This document shows positions 16,700 through 25,716 of a stretch of 64,000 nt of DNA, piece after piece (position 1 is the first letter of the stretch; every line of letters begins with the position of its first letter). The notes below the pieces were generated by a model, which made no database searches, was not told the DNA's origin, and saw nothing but the letters and a program-made list of their open reading frames with translations. Position numbers and translations under genes: made by a program. Source of the DNA: CAYOSF01 sp964406605 (GTDB taxonomy: Bacteria; Chloroflexota; Dehalococcoidia; DSTF01; RBG-16-68-14); the NCBI GenBank assembly GCA_964406605.1, contig CAYOSF010000004.1, positions 1 through 64,000 on the forward strand. The letters are read 5' to 3'.

Positions 16700-18922
16700 A
16701 TGGCCGGGCGCGTGCGCGCCGTCCTGCTGGGACGCTCCATCCGGGGCCGGATGGGCCGGGCTCTGTTGCTAGCAGGACTCGGCCCGCTCCTCGCCATCGC
16801 TCTCTATGTGGCCGTCTGGCAGCGGGATACGCTCTCGCAAACCGCAACGGATAACCTGGCGAACCACGCCCTGCTGGAAGCCCGCGCCGTTGAGAAGATG
16901 CTCAATGATGCCGCCGGCGACATTGAGGTGATCGCGGCCAATCCGGTGCTTCGGTCGCCGGAGGCGCCTCCGGACATGAAGTCCGAGCAGTTGCAGCAGG
17001 CGCAGGATTTCTTCGAGGTATTTGAGGACATCACGCTTATCGATCCCGATGGGAGAGTGATGGACTCCACCACCTACCTCTACTACGGGACCTGGAAGGA
17101 GAAGTCCTGGTTCCAGGAAGCGCTAGCTGGACGCGCCGCGATCTCTGATGTCCATGTCATTCCCTCGCCCAGCAGGTTCGTCGTGGTGTTCACAGCACCG
17201 GTCGTGGCCGAAGGCGAGGTGACGGCGGTGGTCGCGGGACAGATGAACATGGACAGGGTGTGGGACATCCTGGACGGTGTGCAGATAGGGAATACGGGGT
17301 ACCTAGCCGCGCTCGACGCAGACGGAAACATCATCTCCCACCCGAACAAGGACCTCCTGTTCACCAAGTTGGGTGCGGAGCTGAGGCCGAACGGGTCGGA
17401 GACGGCGTCGGTGGACGTGCCTTCCGGCCAAGGCGGAGAGAGCCTAACTGGCCAAGCGGCTCCCGTGAACGTCCTCGATTGGCAGGTTGTCGCTCTTCAG
17501 AACAAGGCGGAGGCCCAGGCCCTGGCAAACGATGCCCTCAGAACGGTCGCTATCGCGGCAGCGGTGGTGGCCGCCGTTACCATCGTTCTCTCGGTGCTGT
17601 CGTCGAGGCAGATCGCCCGCCCCGTGAAGGCCCTTGCAGCCGGCATGACGAAGATCGCGGCGGGGGATCTCGGCCACCGGGTTCCGCCGGTGGCACTCGA
17701 CGAGATCGATGACCTGGGCACATCATTCAATGCCATGGCTGTGAACCTGCAGGAGTCTACGCGGCAACTGAGGGAGGCAAACCAAGAACTCGCAAGCCGA
17801 TACGAGGAGCTTGCGGACGCCCGCCACCAGGCGGCTACGGATGGTCTCACGGGAATCTACAACCACCGCTCTCTCCAGGATGCGCTTGCGAGAGAAGTGG
17901 AACGGAGCGTGCGCTACGCTCATCCGATGGCCGTGCTCATGATGGACGTCGATGGGTTCAAGCTGTTCAACGATACCTACGGTCACCAGGCAGGCGACGA
18001 CGTGTTGCGCCAGGTCGCACACGTGTTGGCCAGGACGGTACGAACAGCAGATCTTGCCGGCCGTTATGGAGGGGATGAGTTCATGGTCATCCTGCCCGAC
18101 ACGGATCGCGACGGTGCGACGTCTATTGCAAGACGGTTGCTCGCGGCATTCTCGTCAGAACGAGTTCGCACGGACGGTGGAGGCGAGGTGCCGCTGGCTT
18201 TGAGCATCGGCCTGGCTGTGTGTCCGGACGACAGCCAGAACAAGCAGGAGCTGCTGGCCTACGCCGACGCCTCCCTGTACGAGACGAAGCAGGCCTCTGG
18301 CAATGCTCTCGGGGTATCGCATGAAGAGGGTCGAGAGCTCGTTGGCTACCGAGATACGCCCCTTGGAGTCCTCGACTCCCTGGTGCGCGGGATCGATACG
18401 AAGGATTCCTACACCCGACGGCACTCGCAACAGGACGCCGACCTTGCCGTGGAGTTGGGTAGCGCCCTCGGCCTCTCCGAGGAGCCGCTCCGCTCGTTGC
18501 GGGTTGCCGGTCTCCTGCATGACATCGGAAAGATCGGTGTGCCGGACAACATCCTAAAGAAGCCCGGACCGCTGACGGATGAGGAACGGAGGGTCATGCA
18601 AGAGCACGTGCTGCTCAGCAAGCTGATCGTCCAGGGCGTGCCCAACCGACAGGAGGTGGCGGAGGCCGTGTACTCCCACCACGAGCGCTGGGACGGCACT
18701 GGCTACCCGGGGGGCCTGAAAGGCGAGGAGATCCCGCTCCTGGGCCGCATACTGGCGGTGGCGGATGCCTACTCCGCGATGATCTTGGACCGCCCCTATC
18801 GCAAGGCGCTGGGCCATGAGGAGGCGGTGGTTGAGCTGCGACACTGCGCGGGGACACAGCTCGATCCTGAGCTGGTCTCGCTGTTCATCGGATTGCTGGA
18901 GCGCCGGCAAGAGGCGGCGTAA
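16700..18922 (+). CDS. dCACHE-HAMP-GGDEF-HD-GYP receptor
   Basis: 740 aa. TM helix about 18-40, extracytoplasmic double-Cache sensor about 45-270 (SWFQEALAGRAAISDVH, VVAGQMNMDRVWDIL, GYLAALDADGNIISHP), TM about 275-297, HAMP, then GGDEF with the intact motif at 457-461 and an RTAD inhibitory site five residues before it. HD-GYP follows with H607-D608 and G668-Y-P. It should synthesise and hydrolyse c-di-GMP under control of the sensor. Probably cotranscribed with the PotD-like lipoprotein, its likely ligand-binding partner. From HAMP onward it is a close duplicate of the 13484 gene, but the sensors are unrelated. Confidence 0.92.
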   Translation: MAGRVRAVLLGRSIRGRMGRALLLAGLGPLLAIALYVAVWQRDTLSQTATDNLANHALLEARAVEKMLNDAAGDIEVIAANPVLRSPEAPPDMKSEQLQQAQDFFEVFEDITLIDPDGRVMDSTTYLYYGTWKEKSWFQEALAGRAAISDVHVIPSPSRFVVVFTAPVVAEGEVTAVVAGQMNMDRVWDILDGVQIGNTGYLAALDADGNIISHPNKDLLFTKLGAELRPNGSETASVDVPSGQGGESLTGQAAPVNVLDWQVVALQNKAEAQALANDALRTVAIAAAVVAAVTIVLSVLSSRQIARPVKALAAGMTKIAAGDLGHRVPPVALDEIDDLGTSFNAMAVNLQESTRQLREANQELASRYEELADARHQAATDGLTGIYNHRSLQDALAREVERSVRYAHPMAVLMMDVDGFKLFNDTYGHQAGDDVLRQVAHVLARTVRTADLAGRYGGDEFMVILPDTDRDGATSIARRLLAAFSSERVRTDGGGEVPLALSIGLAVCPDDSQNKQELLAYADASLYETKQASGNALGVSHEEGRELVGYRDTPLGVLDSLVRGIDTKDSYTRRHSQQDADLAVELGSALGLSEEPLRSLRVAGLLHDIGKIGVPDNILKKPGPLTDEERRVMQEHVLLSKLIVQGVPNRQEVAEAVYSHHERWDGTGYPGGLKGEEIPLLGRILAVADAYSAMILDRPYRKALGHEEAVVELRHCAGTQLDPELVSLFIGLLERRQEAA

Positions 18923-19179
18923 GGACTACTGCCGGTAGACCGCGGATGTCCAAGAGGGGGCTGTGGTGCATCCCAAGAACCTGGGATGAAGCGCAGCCTC
19001 ACAGCGCAACGGTCGGGTCTCGCAGCCACTGAGCTTCCGATGCGCGCCCAGCATGGCCACCGCCGACCCGGCCTGGTGCTAACGCCACCCACCTGTTCTC
19101 CTTCGACCACCCGGGCCGGTTGCGCTACGATGGGCTGTGCCGGCTGGCGCTTGTCGCCACGGAAAGGACAGGAGGGAAC

Positions 19180-19893
19180 ATGAGGCTAGGGGACAAGGCG
19201 GCGCTCGTGACGGGGGCGGGCTCCGGAATCGGTCGCGCTATCGCCATAGAGTTTGCCCGGGAGGGCGCGAAAGTCCTGATAGCCGAGCTGAACGAGGCGA
19301 CGGGCCGCGCGGTGGCGGAGGAGATCGGTGAGGCAGCCCGCTTCTGTCGTTGCGACACGTCCAAAGAGGAGGACGTGGAGGCGGCGATTCAGGCGACGGT
19401 CGACGCCTTCGGGCGGCTGGACGTCATGGTGAACAACGCCGGTGTGTGCCTGCGCGACTGGGACACCACCTTGGCCGTCAATCTTTCGGGAGTCTACTAC
19501 GGGTGCAAGCTGGCCGCGGAGAGGATGGCGGGTCAGGGCGGCGGCGCGATCGTCAACGTGTCCTCTGTCCTGGGGCTGGTGGGCATCGGCATCGACTATC
19601 CCTATGTAGCGGCCAAGCACGGTGTCGTGGGGCTCACCCGCAACTTCGCGGTCGCCTATGCCCAGCAGGCGGTGCGCGTCAACTGCATCAACCCCGGTTG
19701 GATTGAGACTCCCTTCATCCCGATGGTGACAGATGTTAAGGAGGCGCGGCAGCAGATCGAGGGGCAGACGCCGATGGGCCGCCTGGGCCAGCCGGAAGAG
19801 GTGGCAAGGGCTGCGGTTTTTCTCGCATCCGACGATTCGTCCTTCGTGACCGGTGCGCCGCTCATCGTGGACGGTGGCTGGACAGCGCGCTAG
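19180..19893 (+). CDS. SDR family oxidoreductase (FabG-like)
   Basis: 237 aa. TGAGSGIGRA cofactor loop, NNAGVC after strand 4, catalytic Ser in IVNVSSVLG, and YVAAK as the Tyr/Lys pair; VDGGWTAR ends the protein. The ATG at 19180 is preferred over upstream in-frame codons because GGAGGG at 19171-19176 precedes it and MRLGDKAALVTG is the normal SDR beginning. A macrodomain gene follows after 27 bp and is probably in the same operon; a functional link is not obvious unless both handle NAD-derived metabolites. Confidence 0.88.
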   Translation: MRLGDKAALVTGAGSGIGRAIAIEFAREGAKVLIAELNEATGRAVAEEIGEAARFCRCDTSKEEDVEAAIQATVDAFGRLDVMVNNAGVCLRDWDTTLAVNLSGVYYGCKLAAERMAGQGGGAIVNVSSVLGLVGIGIDYPYVAAKHGVVGLTRNFAVAYAQQAVRVNCINPGWIETPFIPMVTDVKEARQQIEGQTPMGRLGQPEEVARAAVFLASDDSSFVTGAPLIVDGGWTAR

Positions 19894-19920
19894 CGGCGTG
19901 CCGGAGACGGAGGAACGAGC

Positions 19921-20454
19921 ATGGACGTGTTCGACCGCATGGAGCTCCATCAGGGCGACATCACTCGCCTGGAAGTGGACGCCATTGTCAACGCCGCGAA
20001 CCGCAGTCTCCTCGGCGGCGGGGGTGTAGACGGTGCCATACACAGGGCCGCCGGACCGGAGCTGGTGGAGGAGTGCCGCACTCTGGGAGGATGTGAGACG
20101 GGCGAGGCCAAGATCACCCGCGGCTACCGGCTGGCGGCCAAGCACGTCATCCACACGGTTGGGCCCGTCTACCACGGCTCCTCTGACGACGCCCGGCTAC
20201 TGGCCAACTGCTACCGAAACAGCCTGGGTCTGGCGGCGAACTACGGACTCAAGACGATCGCCTTTCCTGCCATCAGTTGTGGCGTCTACGGCTATCCGAT
20301 CGAAGAAGCCTGCAGGGTCGCGCTCACCACAACTCATGAGTTCCTGAGCGAGAGTCTCATTCCGGAAACCGTGGTCTTCGTCCTCTTTCTCGCGAGCGAC
20401 TATCAGGTCTACCAGGAACAACTGGAGGTCTTGAGGCGTGGCTCTGGGCAGTAA
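19921..20454 (+). CDS. Macrodomain protein (ADP-ribose/O-acetyl-ADP-ribose hydrolase)
   Basis: 177 aa, a complete single macrodomain of the MacroD/YmdB type: IVNAANRSLLGGGGVDGAIHRAAG supplies the ADP-ribose-binding Asn and Gly-rich loop, CETGEAKITRGYRLAAKHVIHTVGP follows, and SCGVYGYP is the distal loop. It removes ADP-ribose from acidic residues or deacetylates O-acetyl-ADP-ribose. Cytosolic. It is the last chromosomal gene before the tRNA-flanked element. Confidence 0.92.
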   Translation: MDVFDRMELHQGDITRLEVDAIVNAANRSLLGGGGVDGAIHRAAGPELVEECRTLGGCETGEAKITRGYRLAAKHVIHTVGPVYHGSSDDARLLANCYRNSLGLAANYGLKTIAFPAISCGVYGYPIEEACRVALTTTHEFLSESLIPETVVFVLFLASDYQVYQEQLEVLRRGSGQ

Positions 20455-20602
20455 GCGCGCCGGGTCTTGCTTGCCCTGCGCCAGCGGGCCTCCCGGACGG
20501 GTGGAGGAGAGTGGTTAAACAGCCGAACTCGCGTGGTTGGCAGGCGGGCGGGGCACGAAAGCGCCCGCGCCGGAACGTCGGAGCGGGCGCCTGTGTCTGT
20601 TC

Positions 20603-20677
20603 TGGAGCCAGCGAAGAGATTCGAACTCTTGACCTGTCGATTACGAATCGACTGCTCTACCACTGAGCTACGCTGGC
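20603..20677 (-). tRNA. tRNA-Thr (CGT), left copy
   Basis: Read on the minus strand, acceptor GCCAGCG pairs with CGCTGGC. The D-arm is AGCTCAGTGGTAGAGC, the anticodon stem GTCGA/TCGAC encloses loop TTCGTAA (anticodon CGT, Thr), and the T-loop is TTCGAAT. CCA is encoded. It is identical to the copy at 25717-25791; identity covers 79 bp, including 4 bp beyond the CCA end. Probably the element-derived (attR) copy. Confidence 0.95.
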
Positions 20678-21021
20678 AACCTCTGAGTCTGACTACAGCG
20701 GCTTTGTCCTCAGGAGTCGGACGAGTCGACCGCTCAATCACCCCTCTGCTGAACGATACCGCTGTGTGGGCCTATCCTATCACATCTTGCCAGCCTTGTC
20801 ATGCGGGTTCCTCTGTCGGCCCCACCAAGGACGCAAGGCAATGACGACACCGCTGGGAGGAAAGGTCGGCACACCTCCGGGTTTGTAGGGTTGGGGGCGA
20901 TGCTACCTCAGAGGGGAGGAGGGAAGGGGGTCCCCCTCGGAGAGCGTGTAGATAGGTGAGCGCTAGGATCGCCCCGGACAAATTTCTCCGTTTTCGGGAA
21001 CGCTGTTTCCCTGGAGGCAGG
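20678..21021. other. Left end of the element, no gene seen
   Basis: About 340 bp between the left tRNA copy and the first element gene. No ORF with credible composition or SD and no strong inverted repeat were seen. Confidence 0.5.
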
Positions 21022-21447
21022 CTAGTCCGTTGTCCGCAGGGGCGCGGCAAAGATCGCCAGCAGATCGGCAGTGTCGTCATCTCCAGCGGAGAAAGCCATA
21101 GTGGTTTCGTTCAGCAGAAATTGAAGCGAGTCCACGGACCGAATATCGACGAAAAGGCGACAGACGACACTCCAGGTCGCGTTGCCAACGTACTCACCGT
21201 TGCAGTGTGCGTCTTCCATTCGTGCGATGAGAGGATACGGCAGTTGTCCCTTGACCGCTGCTATAGCCTGAGACTCCGTGAACTTCGGAGCCATCGTTGG
21301 CTCTGGCCCTTCGATCTCGGTGCTGTCCGCGCTGTCCGTGCTGTCCGTGTAGAAGTGCAGCGTTGTCCTATCGAGCGCCACAAAGCCCCCCACTATGACG
21401 AGGGCCACCAGCGCTCCAGCCAGTGCTGTTGTCAGTGTTCGCCTCAT
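21022..21447 (-). CDS. Small signal-anchored protein of the element (paralogue of 22100 gene)
   Basis: 141 aa, function unknown. MRRTLTTALAGALVALVIVGGF is a single N-terminal membrane helix, then ALDRTTLHFYT and an acidic Ser/Thr/Asp linker. The extracytoplasmic domain has two Cys (HCNGEY and SVVCRLF) that could form a disulfide. The helix and the following ...DR...H.YT pattern recur in the 22100 gene on the same element, so the two are related. The start is the ATG at 21447 because GGAGGTGG lies 5 bp upstream; an in-frame GTG falls inside that SD. Confidence 0.7.
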   Translation of the reverse strand: MRRTLTTALAGALVALVIVGGFVALDRTTLHFYTDSTDSADSTEIEGPEPTMAPKFTESQAIAAVKGQLPYPLIARMEDAHCNGEYVGNATWSVVCRLFVDIRSVDSLQFLLNETTMAFSAGDDDTADLLAIFAAPLRTTD

Positions 21448-21516
21448 CGTCGCCACCTCCTACCGTTGGTGGTGGGATTGTAGCACGCGGCCACCGGGGA
21501 GCTACAGATCACTGAA

Positions 21517-21846
21517 TCAGAATGGCGGTTTCCAGTCAGCACTCAGCCTGGCCTCGGCCTCCTTGCGCGCCTCGGGACCCGCAATCCGCTCCAGAGTCCG
21601 GACATAGTCCGCCCACTGGGCATCTCTCTTCCACAGCTCGTTGAGGATGACAAGAAGTGGAATGGGAACCAGGACCGCACTCATCCAACTAATGTGCCAG
21701 AGAATCGCGCCGAGACACACGGTATAGAGGAGCAGCCAGGTGGTGGAATACTCTCTTCCTGGTCTGCCTGGTCCCGGCTCGAAGCACCACCTCCAAAGAC
21801 TACGCGCTCTGCCAATGAGTCTTGACACAATACCTATCTGCGCCAT
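21517..21846 (-). CDS. Small two-helix membrane protein of the element
   Basis: 109 aa, not recognised. A basic N-terminus (IGRARSLWRWCFEPGPG) precedes two adjacent hydrophobic helices (STTWLLLYTVCLGAILW and SAVLVPIPLLVILNELW), then a charged C-terminal helix (RTLERIAGPEARKEAEARL). The ATG at 21846 is preceded by GGAGGAG at proper spacing and is favoured over an in-frame start 14 codons earlier. It lies between the two paralogous anchored proteins, so all three may act together at the membrane (inference). Confidence 0.65.
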   Translation of the reverse strand: MAQIGIVSRLIGRARSLWRWCFEPGPGRPGREYSTTWLLLYTVCLGAILWHISWMSAVLVPIPLLVILNELWKRDAQWADYVRTLERIAGPEARKEAEARLSADWKPPF

Positions 21847-22099
21847 CGGTCTCCTCCCTTGCCGCTTTCCGCCCGTCGTAACGTCCACCCCTAGGCTGAT
21901 GTGGTGCGATCATACCACCGGGCGGCGTGCCACGTCCCCTGACCGTGACCCTCTCGCCTGCCGATGGAGACGGGTGTCCGCTCTACCTCCAAGACGCCCA
22001 CATTCCGCTCTCAGATGGTCTAGGGCCATCCTGGACAGCCTCCCCCTGCAATGGCCCCGCTGGTATACTGCCGTCGCTCTTGGAAGGGAGGCCATGTCA

Positions 22100-22417
22100 A
22101 TGACCAGAAAGACACAGGTCACGATTCCCCTGCCACGAATCCCCGGCTTTCTCATCGGCACCATTCTCGCCCTTGTCATCGTTGGTGCCTTCATGGCCAC
22201 TGACCGATCCTACGGCCACTGGTACACACAGAACCCAGGCCAGGCCGAGACACTCCAGCACGACCTTGACGAAGTGAAAGCAATGATGGCTGATCTGGCC
22301 GATGTGGAGGAGTACATCCCCGCATGCGACCGGTATCGAGAGGACGCAATGCGGGACGGGGAGATAAGCGGTGATGAGAGGGTGGAGCTGATTATGCTGG
22401 GCTGCGCTTCTCGTTAG
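22100..22417 (+). CDS. Small signal-anchored protein of the element (paralogue of 21022 gene)
   Basis: 105 aa, function unknown. The single helix PGFLIGTILALVIVGAF is followed by MATDRSYGHWYT, matching the A-x-DR-x3-H-x-YT pattern of the gene at 21022. The rest is acidic and helical with two Cys (IPACDRY, MLGCASR). AGGGAGG at 22085-22091 favours the ATG at 22100 over one six bases earlier. It is the only plus-strand gene of the element. Confidence 0.68.
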   Translation: MTRKTQVTIPLPRIPGFLIGTILALVIVGAFMATDRSYGHWYTQNPGQAETLQHDLDEVKAMMADLADVEEYIPACDRYREDAMRDGEISGDERVELIMLGCASR

Positions 22418-23070
22418 CAATGATGGCAGTGTCTCTTGCGGCAATGGACGATTCCGTAGACCTCCTGAACACCACACACCCCACACAGGAGGAGCCACCT
22501 CGCCGCCTCAATCTGTGCTGGCCCCAAACCAACAGGGAAGCCCAGAAGCGGTTGCTGTGTTGAGTCCCAAGTGGACGCGGAGAAGGCTGCAGACCTACTA
22601 GATTATCTGAAAGGTCATCGAAAGGTTCGGCTGCAGCAATCCCTCGGTTCTCGATGGTGACGCGTCCACCTTCACGGCCCCGATATGCGGTCAGCTTGTC
22701 AACCGGACGGAAGAGCGTCCTACCAGGCCAGCGGACGGGCAGCCTGGGACCAGCAGAAAGGCAGGTTGCTCCTGGTGTCCTCTCCCATGCTCCCCGAATC
22801 GCCACCAGACACGCCCAGACCATGGAATAGGGTCTGTTGGCTCTCTCCAGGTGGAAAAGGGAGCCATCCGAGGGTATTCCTGGCCCCGATGGTGGCCCAA
22901 TCCGTGCCATGGACAGAGGGTTTCGGTATCTAGACGGTACCAAGAGTTACTGTCGGCCCGCGCGGATATGTTGAATCCTGCCAGGAAGGTCGGCCTATTT
23001 CCGAGGAAGTCAGGTTAAAGAGTACCCGTAGTATTTACTCGACTAGTGCCCAAATACACCGACCTTTTCC
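22418..23070. other. Element non-coding stretch
   Basis: About 650 bp with no gene I can support. The last 100 bp carries AAGGTCGG (22986-22993) and its inverse CCGACCTT (23059-23066) with weaker flanking complementarity; it could be an mRNA end structure for the minus-strand gene or a replication/transfer site. No iterons were seen. Confidence 0.5.
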
Positions 23071-24603
23071 TCATTCCTGGGTTTCCGCTCTCTGCGCATC
23101 AGCCTGCATGTCCGCCTGGTTCTTCACCACCTTCCAAGGTACCCCTCGCGTGTAGCATCTGTCCTTGACGGTCGCTACAGATATGCCTAGTCGGTCAGCA
23201 ACCGCCTGTTGGGTCGCGCTCCCACCTTCCAAGATGATTGTCGCTGCAGTCGCCACCATCTCTTCGATCATGTTCGGTTTCGCTCGTTTGTCCGTCTTAG
23301 AGCGGTGAGCCACCATCTCGGCCTCAATGCCTCGCCAGTCCACAACTACCGCACCGACAGGCTCCAAGTGAGGACGCCAAGCCTCAATGTTGTCTGGAAA
23401 CGCAATGAAATGGCCCTTCAGTGGGGCGTCAACGACGGGCTCCACTATCGGATCGCCTTCTGGAATGGCCGCGCCCAGCTTCGCGTACCAAGCACCAGCC
23501 CTAAAGATGGTCCTGATGTCGCGCCACAGGTTCCTGGTCTCTCTATCCCCCTCGGTGAGTACCTTGCCATCCTCTTTGAGTTGCCCAAGAGCCAGGGCCG
23601 CTTCGAGATGGGCTTGCTCCACTCCACGTGCCACCGTCTTGATCTGCTCGTACGGTACATGCTCACCATCCAGCACTCTCCTGAGGACCCGAAACGATTC
23701 CTCCCCTAGCTGATCCCGGACCTTCTGCAGATAGATCGATCTGGACGCGCGCCGGGCTCCGTGACTGTCCCCAATCGCATCACCAAACAGCGCCGTGATC
23801 GCAGGCCCGAAGACATCCTTGCCGGGATGATTGACGATTGCACCCGGCAGGCGGTTTCGCATGTACCCACACGATTTGTTCTTGCGACGCGGACACGGGA
23901 AGCATATGCCTCTGATATTCACTGTCCCGGACTCCACATAGGATTTGTGCCTTCCCCGTAGCTCCTCATCAGGGCAGCCAGATTCTTCGTCAATGATCCC
24001 CTGGTCGAACCGCCAAAGCTCCTCATCGATGCGATGGCCCTCTAGGACCTCCACAGCCAGGGTGTGTTCCTCATCTGCTTGTTCTTCATCTCTCAGCACT
24101 GCCCGCAGAGTTGAATCGTCCATATGGCTGAGAACCTCGCGGATGACCTGGGTGCCGTCCGGGGTTGTCTCCTCCGTCTCCGGCGCAGGTGGCGACCCCC
24201 TTCTAGACCATCCTTCGTCGAGCACGCTACGCACCGCACGCAAATGCTCCCGCTGGCCCGTCAGCCACCACCTGTCAAAGATGTAGGTGAGCGAGGCGGC
24301 AAAGCTGTAGTCCGAGTGGACGGCCCTCCCAGACTCATCTTGAACCTTCGCGAGAGCCCGCCTGAGGTCAGGACAGATAGCGTACGCCCGAATGTTGACT
24401 CGCTGCCTGCCTTCCTCCCACGTCTGCATGATCCTCAGGGCACGTTCGAGGCCCCGCCACACAGCGTCCCGCCCTTCGAACACGACCAGCAGATTGCCCG
24501 CCTTGTGTCGCAAGGAGCGGGCATTCACAACCAGGTACTCTACTACGTCCTCTTGTCCGCCAGAAGCCTCAACGGGAGTCGTGGGGGACTCGGCCTGTGC
24601 CAT
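23071..24603 (-). CDS. Large element protein of unknown function with C-terminal HTH
   Basis: 510 aa, not recognised. The N-terminal half is helical and charged. The middle has CFPCPRRKNKSC, a possible metal site (C-x2-C-x7-C) without an obvious fourth Cys, followed by GYMRNRLPGAIVNHPGKD. The C-terminus has a clear HTH (SATQQAVADRLGISVATVKDRCYTRG) like resolvase or sigma-type domains. Size and position suggest the element's replication initiator or master regulator, but no primase, helicase or Rep motif is visible. The start is uncertain: ATG at 24603 (MAQAES) is taken, with an in-frame alternative at 24690. Confidence 0.6.
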   Translation of the reverse strand: MAQAESPTTPVEASGGQEDVVEYLVVNARSLRHKAGNLLVVFEGRDAVWRGLERALRIMQTWEEGRQRVNIRAYAICPDLRRALAKVQDESGRAVHSDYSFAASLTYIFDRWWLTGQREHLRAVRSVLDEGWSRRGSPPAPETEETTPDGTQVIREVLSHMDDSTLRAVLRDEEQADEEHTLAVEVLEGHRIDEELWRFDQGIIDEESGCPDEELRGRHKSYVESGTVNIRGICFPCPRRKNKSCGYMRNRLPGAIVNHPGKDVFGPAITALFGDAIGDSHGARRASRSIYLQKVRDQLGEESFRVLRRVLDGEHVPYEQIKTVARGVEQAHLEAALALGQLKEDGKVLTEGDRETRNLWRDIRTIFRAGAWYAKLGAAIPEGDPIVEPVVDAPLKGHFIAFPDNIEAWRPHLEPVGAVVVDWRGIEAEMVAHRSKTDKRAKPNMIEEMVATAATIILEGGSATQQAVADRLGISVATVKDRCYTRGVPWKVVKNQADMQADAQRAETQE

Positions 24604-24776
24604 CCTGGTCAGCCTTCTTACGGACCCAACGCCACTAGGCGTAGGACGCGGCCATTCTAGCACAGGTCGTGAGGGCACCGGCCATCCCAACCGATGGTCC
24701 GTGCCCTAGATGAGCAGACGGGGACTACCCTCTAGCTAGCCGAGATGTAGTGCTTGTCTGCATCACCCCTTGGTGA

Positions 24777-25658
24777 TCAGCCGATGGTCCCCTGGAGCCG
24801 GTCCGCTGGTGAGTAGGCCCTATGCGCCTTGTGCGCTAGTTCCTCTGCCACCGTTGCTGTGTACCGCCTCAGCATGGTCACATCCTTCCACCCCAGGACC
24901 TCCAGGATGTCGCTGTCCTGCATCCCCAACCGCTTCATCTGAGCCGCAGCAGCCCGACGAAAGGCATGGACCCCCTTGTCTTCCACTCCGGCGCTCCGGC
25001 ATAGACGACGGACAATCTGGAGCACACCGGAAGTGGTCAGCATTCCTCTCTTCCCGCGCCAGAGCGTCCCCTCAGCAATCCTCCACCGGCGTACGTACCG
25101 CTCCGTGGCCTGGAGAGCAGCAACACCCAAGGGCACGTGGCGTACTCCTGTCTTGCCCGTTACAGTCACTCGCCTTCGCTCCCAGTCGGGGAGGCTCATG
25201 CTCACCAACTCCCCCACCCGCACCCCAGTATCGAAGAGTGTGAGCACTAGGGCTCTGTTCCTCAGGCCGTCTGGGGTCTTCGGGTCGCAGACCAGCACCA
25301 GACGCTTGATTTCGCCTTCCGAATAGGCGGGCTGAGGGTCTGCTTTGTAGTGTGCCAATTGAAGCTCACTGGCAGGGTCATCCGGTATCTCGCCCTCATG
25401 GGCCAGGAACCGGAAGAAGCGCCGGAGAGCAAGCTGAGCGTCCCGTAGAGTCTTTGGGGAGCGCCCCTGCTGGAACTCACCGAGGTAGAAGTGAATGTCT
25501 GCCTCGGTCACTTGGGATGGGCTGGTGCCGTCCACGCTGCGTGCGAAGCGCTCAACGTCCCGGACGTAGTTGGTGACGGTATGGGGGCGCAGACCTTGGA
25601 TGGTGAGGGCTAGCCGGAAACCCCGTGTGAGTGTCGACCAGTCGACCGCTGTATGCAT
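24777..25658 (-). CDS. Tyrosine recombinase/integrase
   Basis: 293 aa. The N-terminal SAM-like core-binding domain (residues 10-100, VTNYVRDVERFARSVDG) is followed by the catalytic domain: Arg in FDTGVRVGELVS, Lys in TGKTGVRHVPLG, H-x-x-R in GVHAFRRAAA, Trp replacing the second His in VLGWKDVTML, and the nucleophile Tyr in RRYTATV. It is XerD-like in length. It sits just inside the right tRNA-Thr and should integrate and excise the element at that tRNA. No separate excisionase was recognised. Confidence 0.93.
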   Translation of the reverse strand: MHTAVDWSTLTRGFRLALTIQGLRPHTVTNYVRDVERFARSVDGTSPSQVTEADIHFYLGEFQQGRSPKTLRDAQLALRRFFRFLAHEGEIPDDPASELQLAHYKADPQPAYSEGEIKRLVLVCDPKTPDGLRNRALVLTLFDTGVRVGELVSMSLPDWERRRVTVTGKTGVRHVPLGVAALQATERYVRRWRIAEGTLWRGKRGMLTTSGVLQIVRRLCRSAGVEDKGVHAFRRAAAAQMKRLGMQDSDILEVLGWKDVTMLRRYTATVAEELAHKAHRAYSPADRLQGTIG

Positions 25659-25716
25659 CGCATTCCTCCTAGACTGGAGGGGCGAATGAGCGGTCTTCGT
25701 ATCTAATTCTGGGTTC

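Larger units (their letters stand above)
20678..25716. mobile_element. Integrated element between duplicated tRNA-Thr genes
   Basis: About 5.0 kb bounded by 79-bp direct repeats (20599-20677 and 25713-25791), each a full tRNA-Thr(CGT). A tyrosine recombinase lies 58 bp from the 3' end of the right tRNA, the usual integrase position. Cargo: a 510-aa HTH protein and three small membrane proteins. No capsid, conjugation, resistance or recognised replication gene is visible, so a satellite or integrated small plasmid are both possible. Confidence 0.8.

Noticed and set aside
20467..20844. 125-codon plus-strand frame crossing the left tRNA
   Set aside because: It reads through the antisense of a tRNA gene and has no SD.
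22392..22943. 183-codon minus-strand frame in the element
   Set aside because: Overlaps the end of a supported plus-strand gene, has no SD and an unlikely Arg/Pro/Ser composition.
22981..23080. Inverted repeat AAGGTCGG/CCGACCTT as a possible origin or transfer site
   Set aside because: Short arms, a 65-bp loop and a position at the 3' end of a gene; too weak to call beyond a note.
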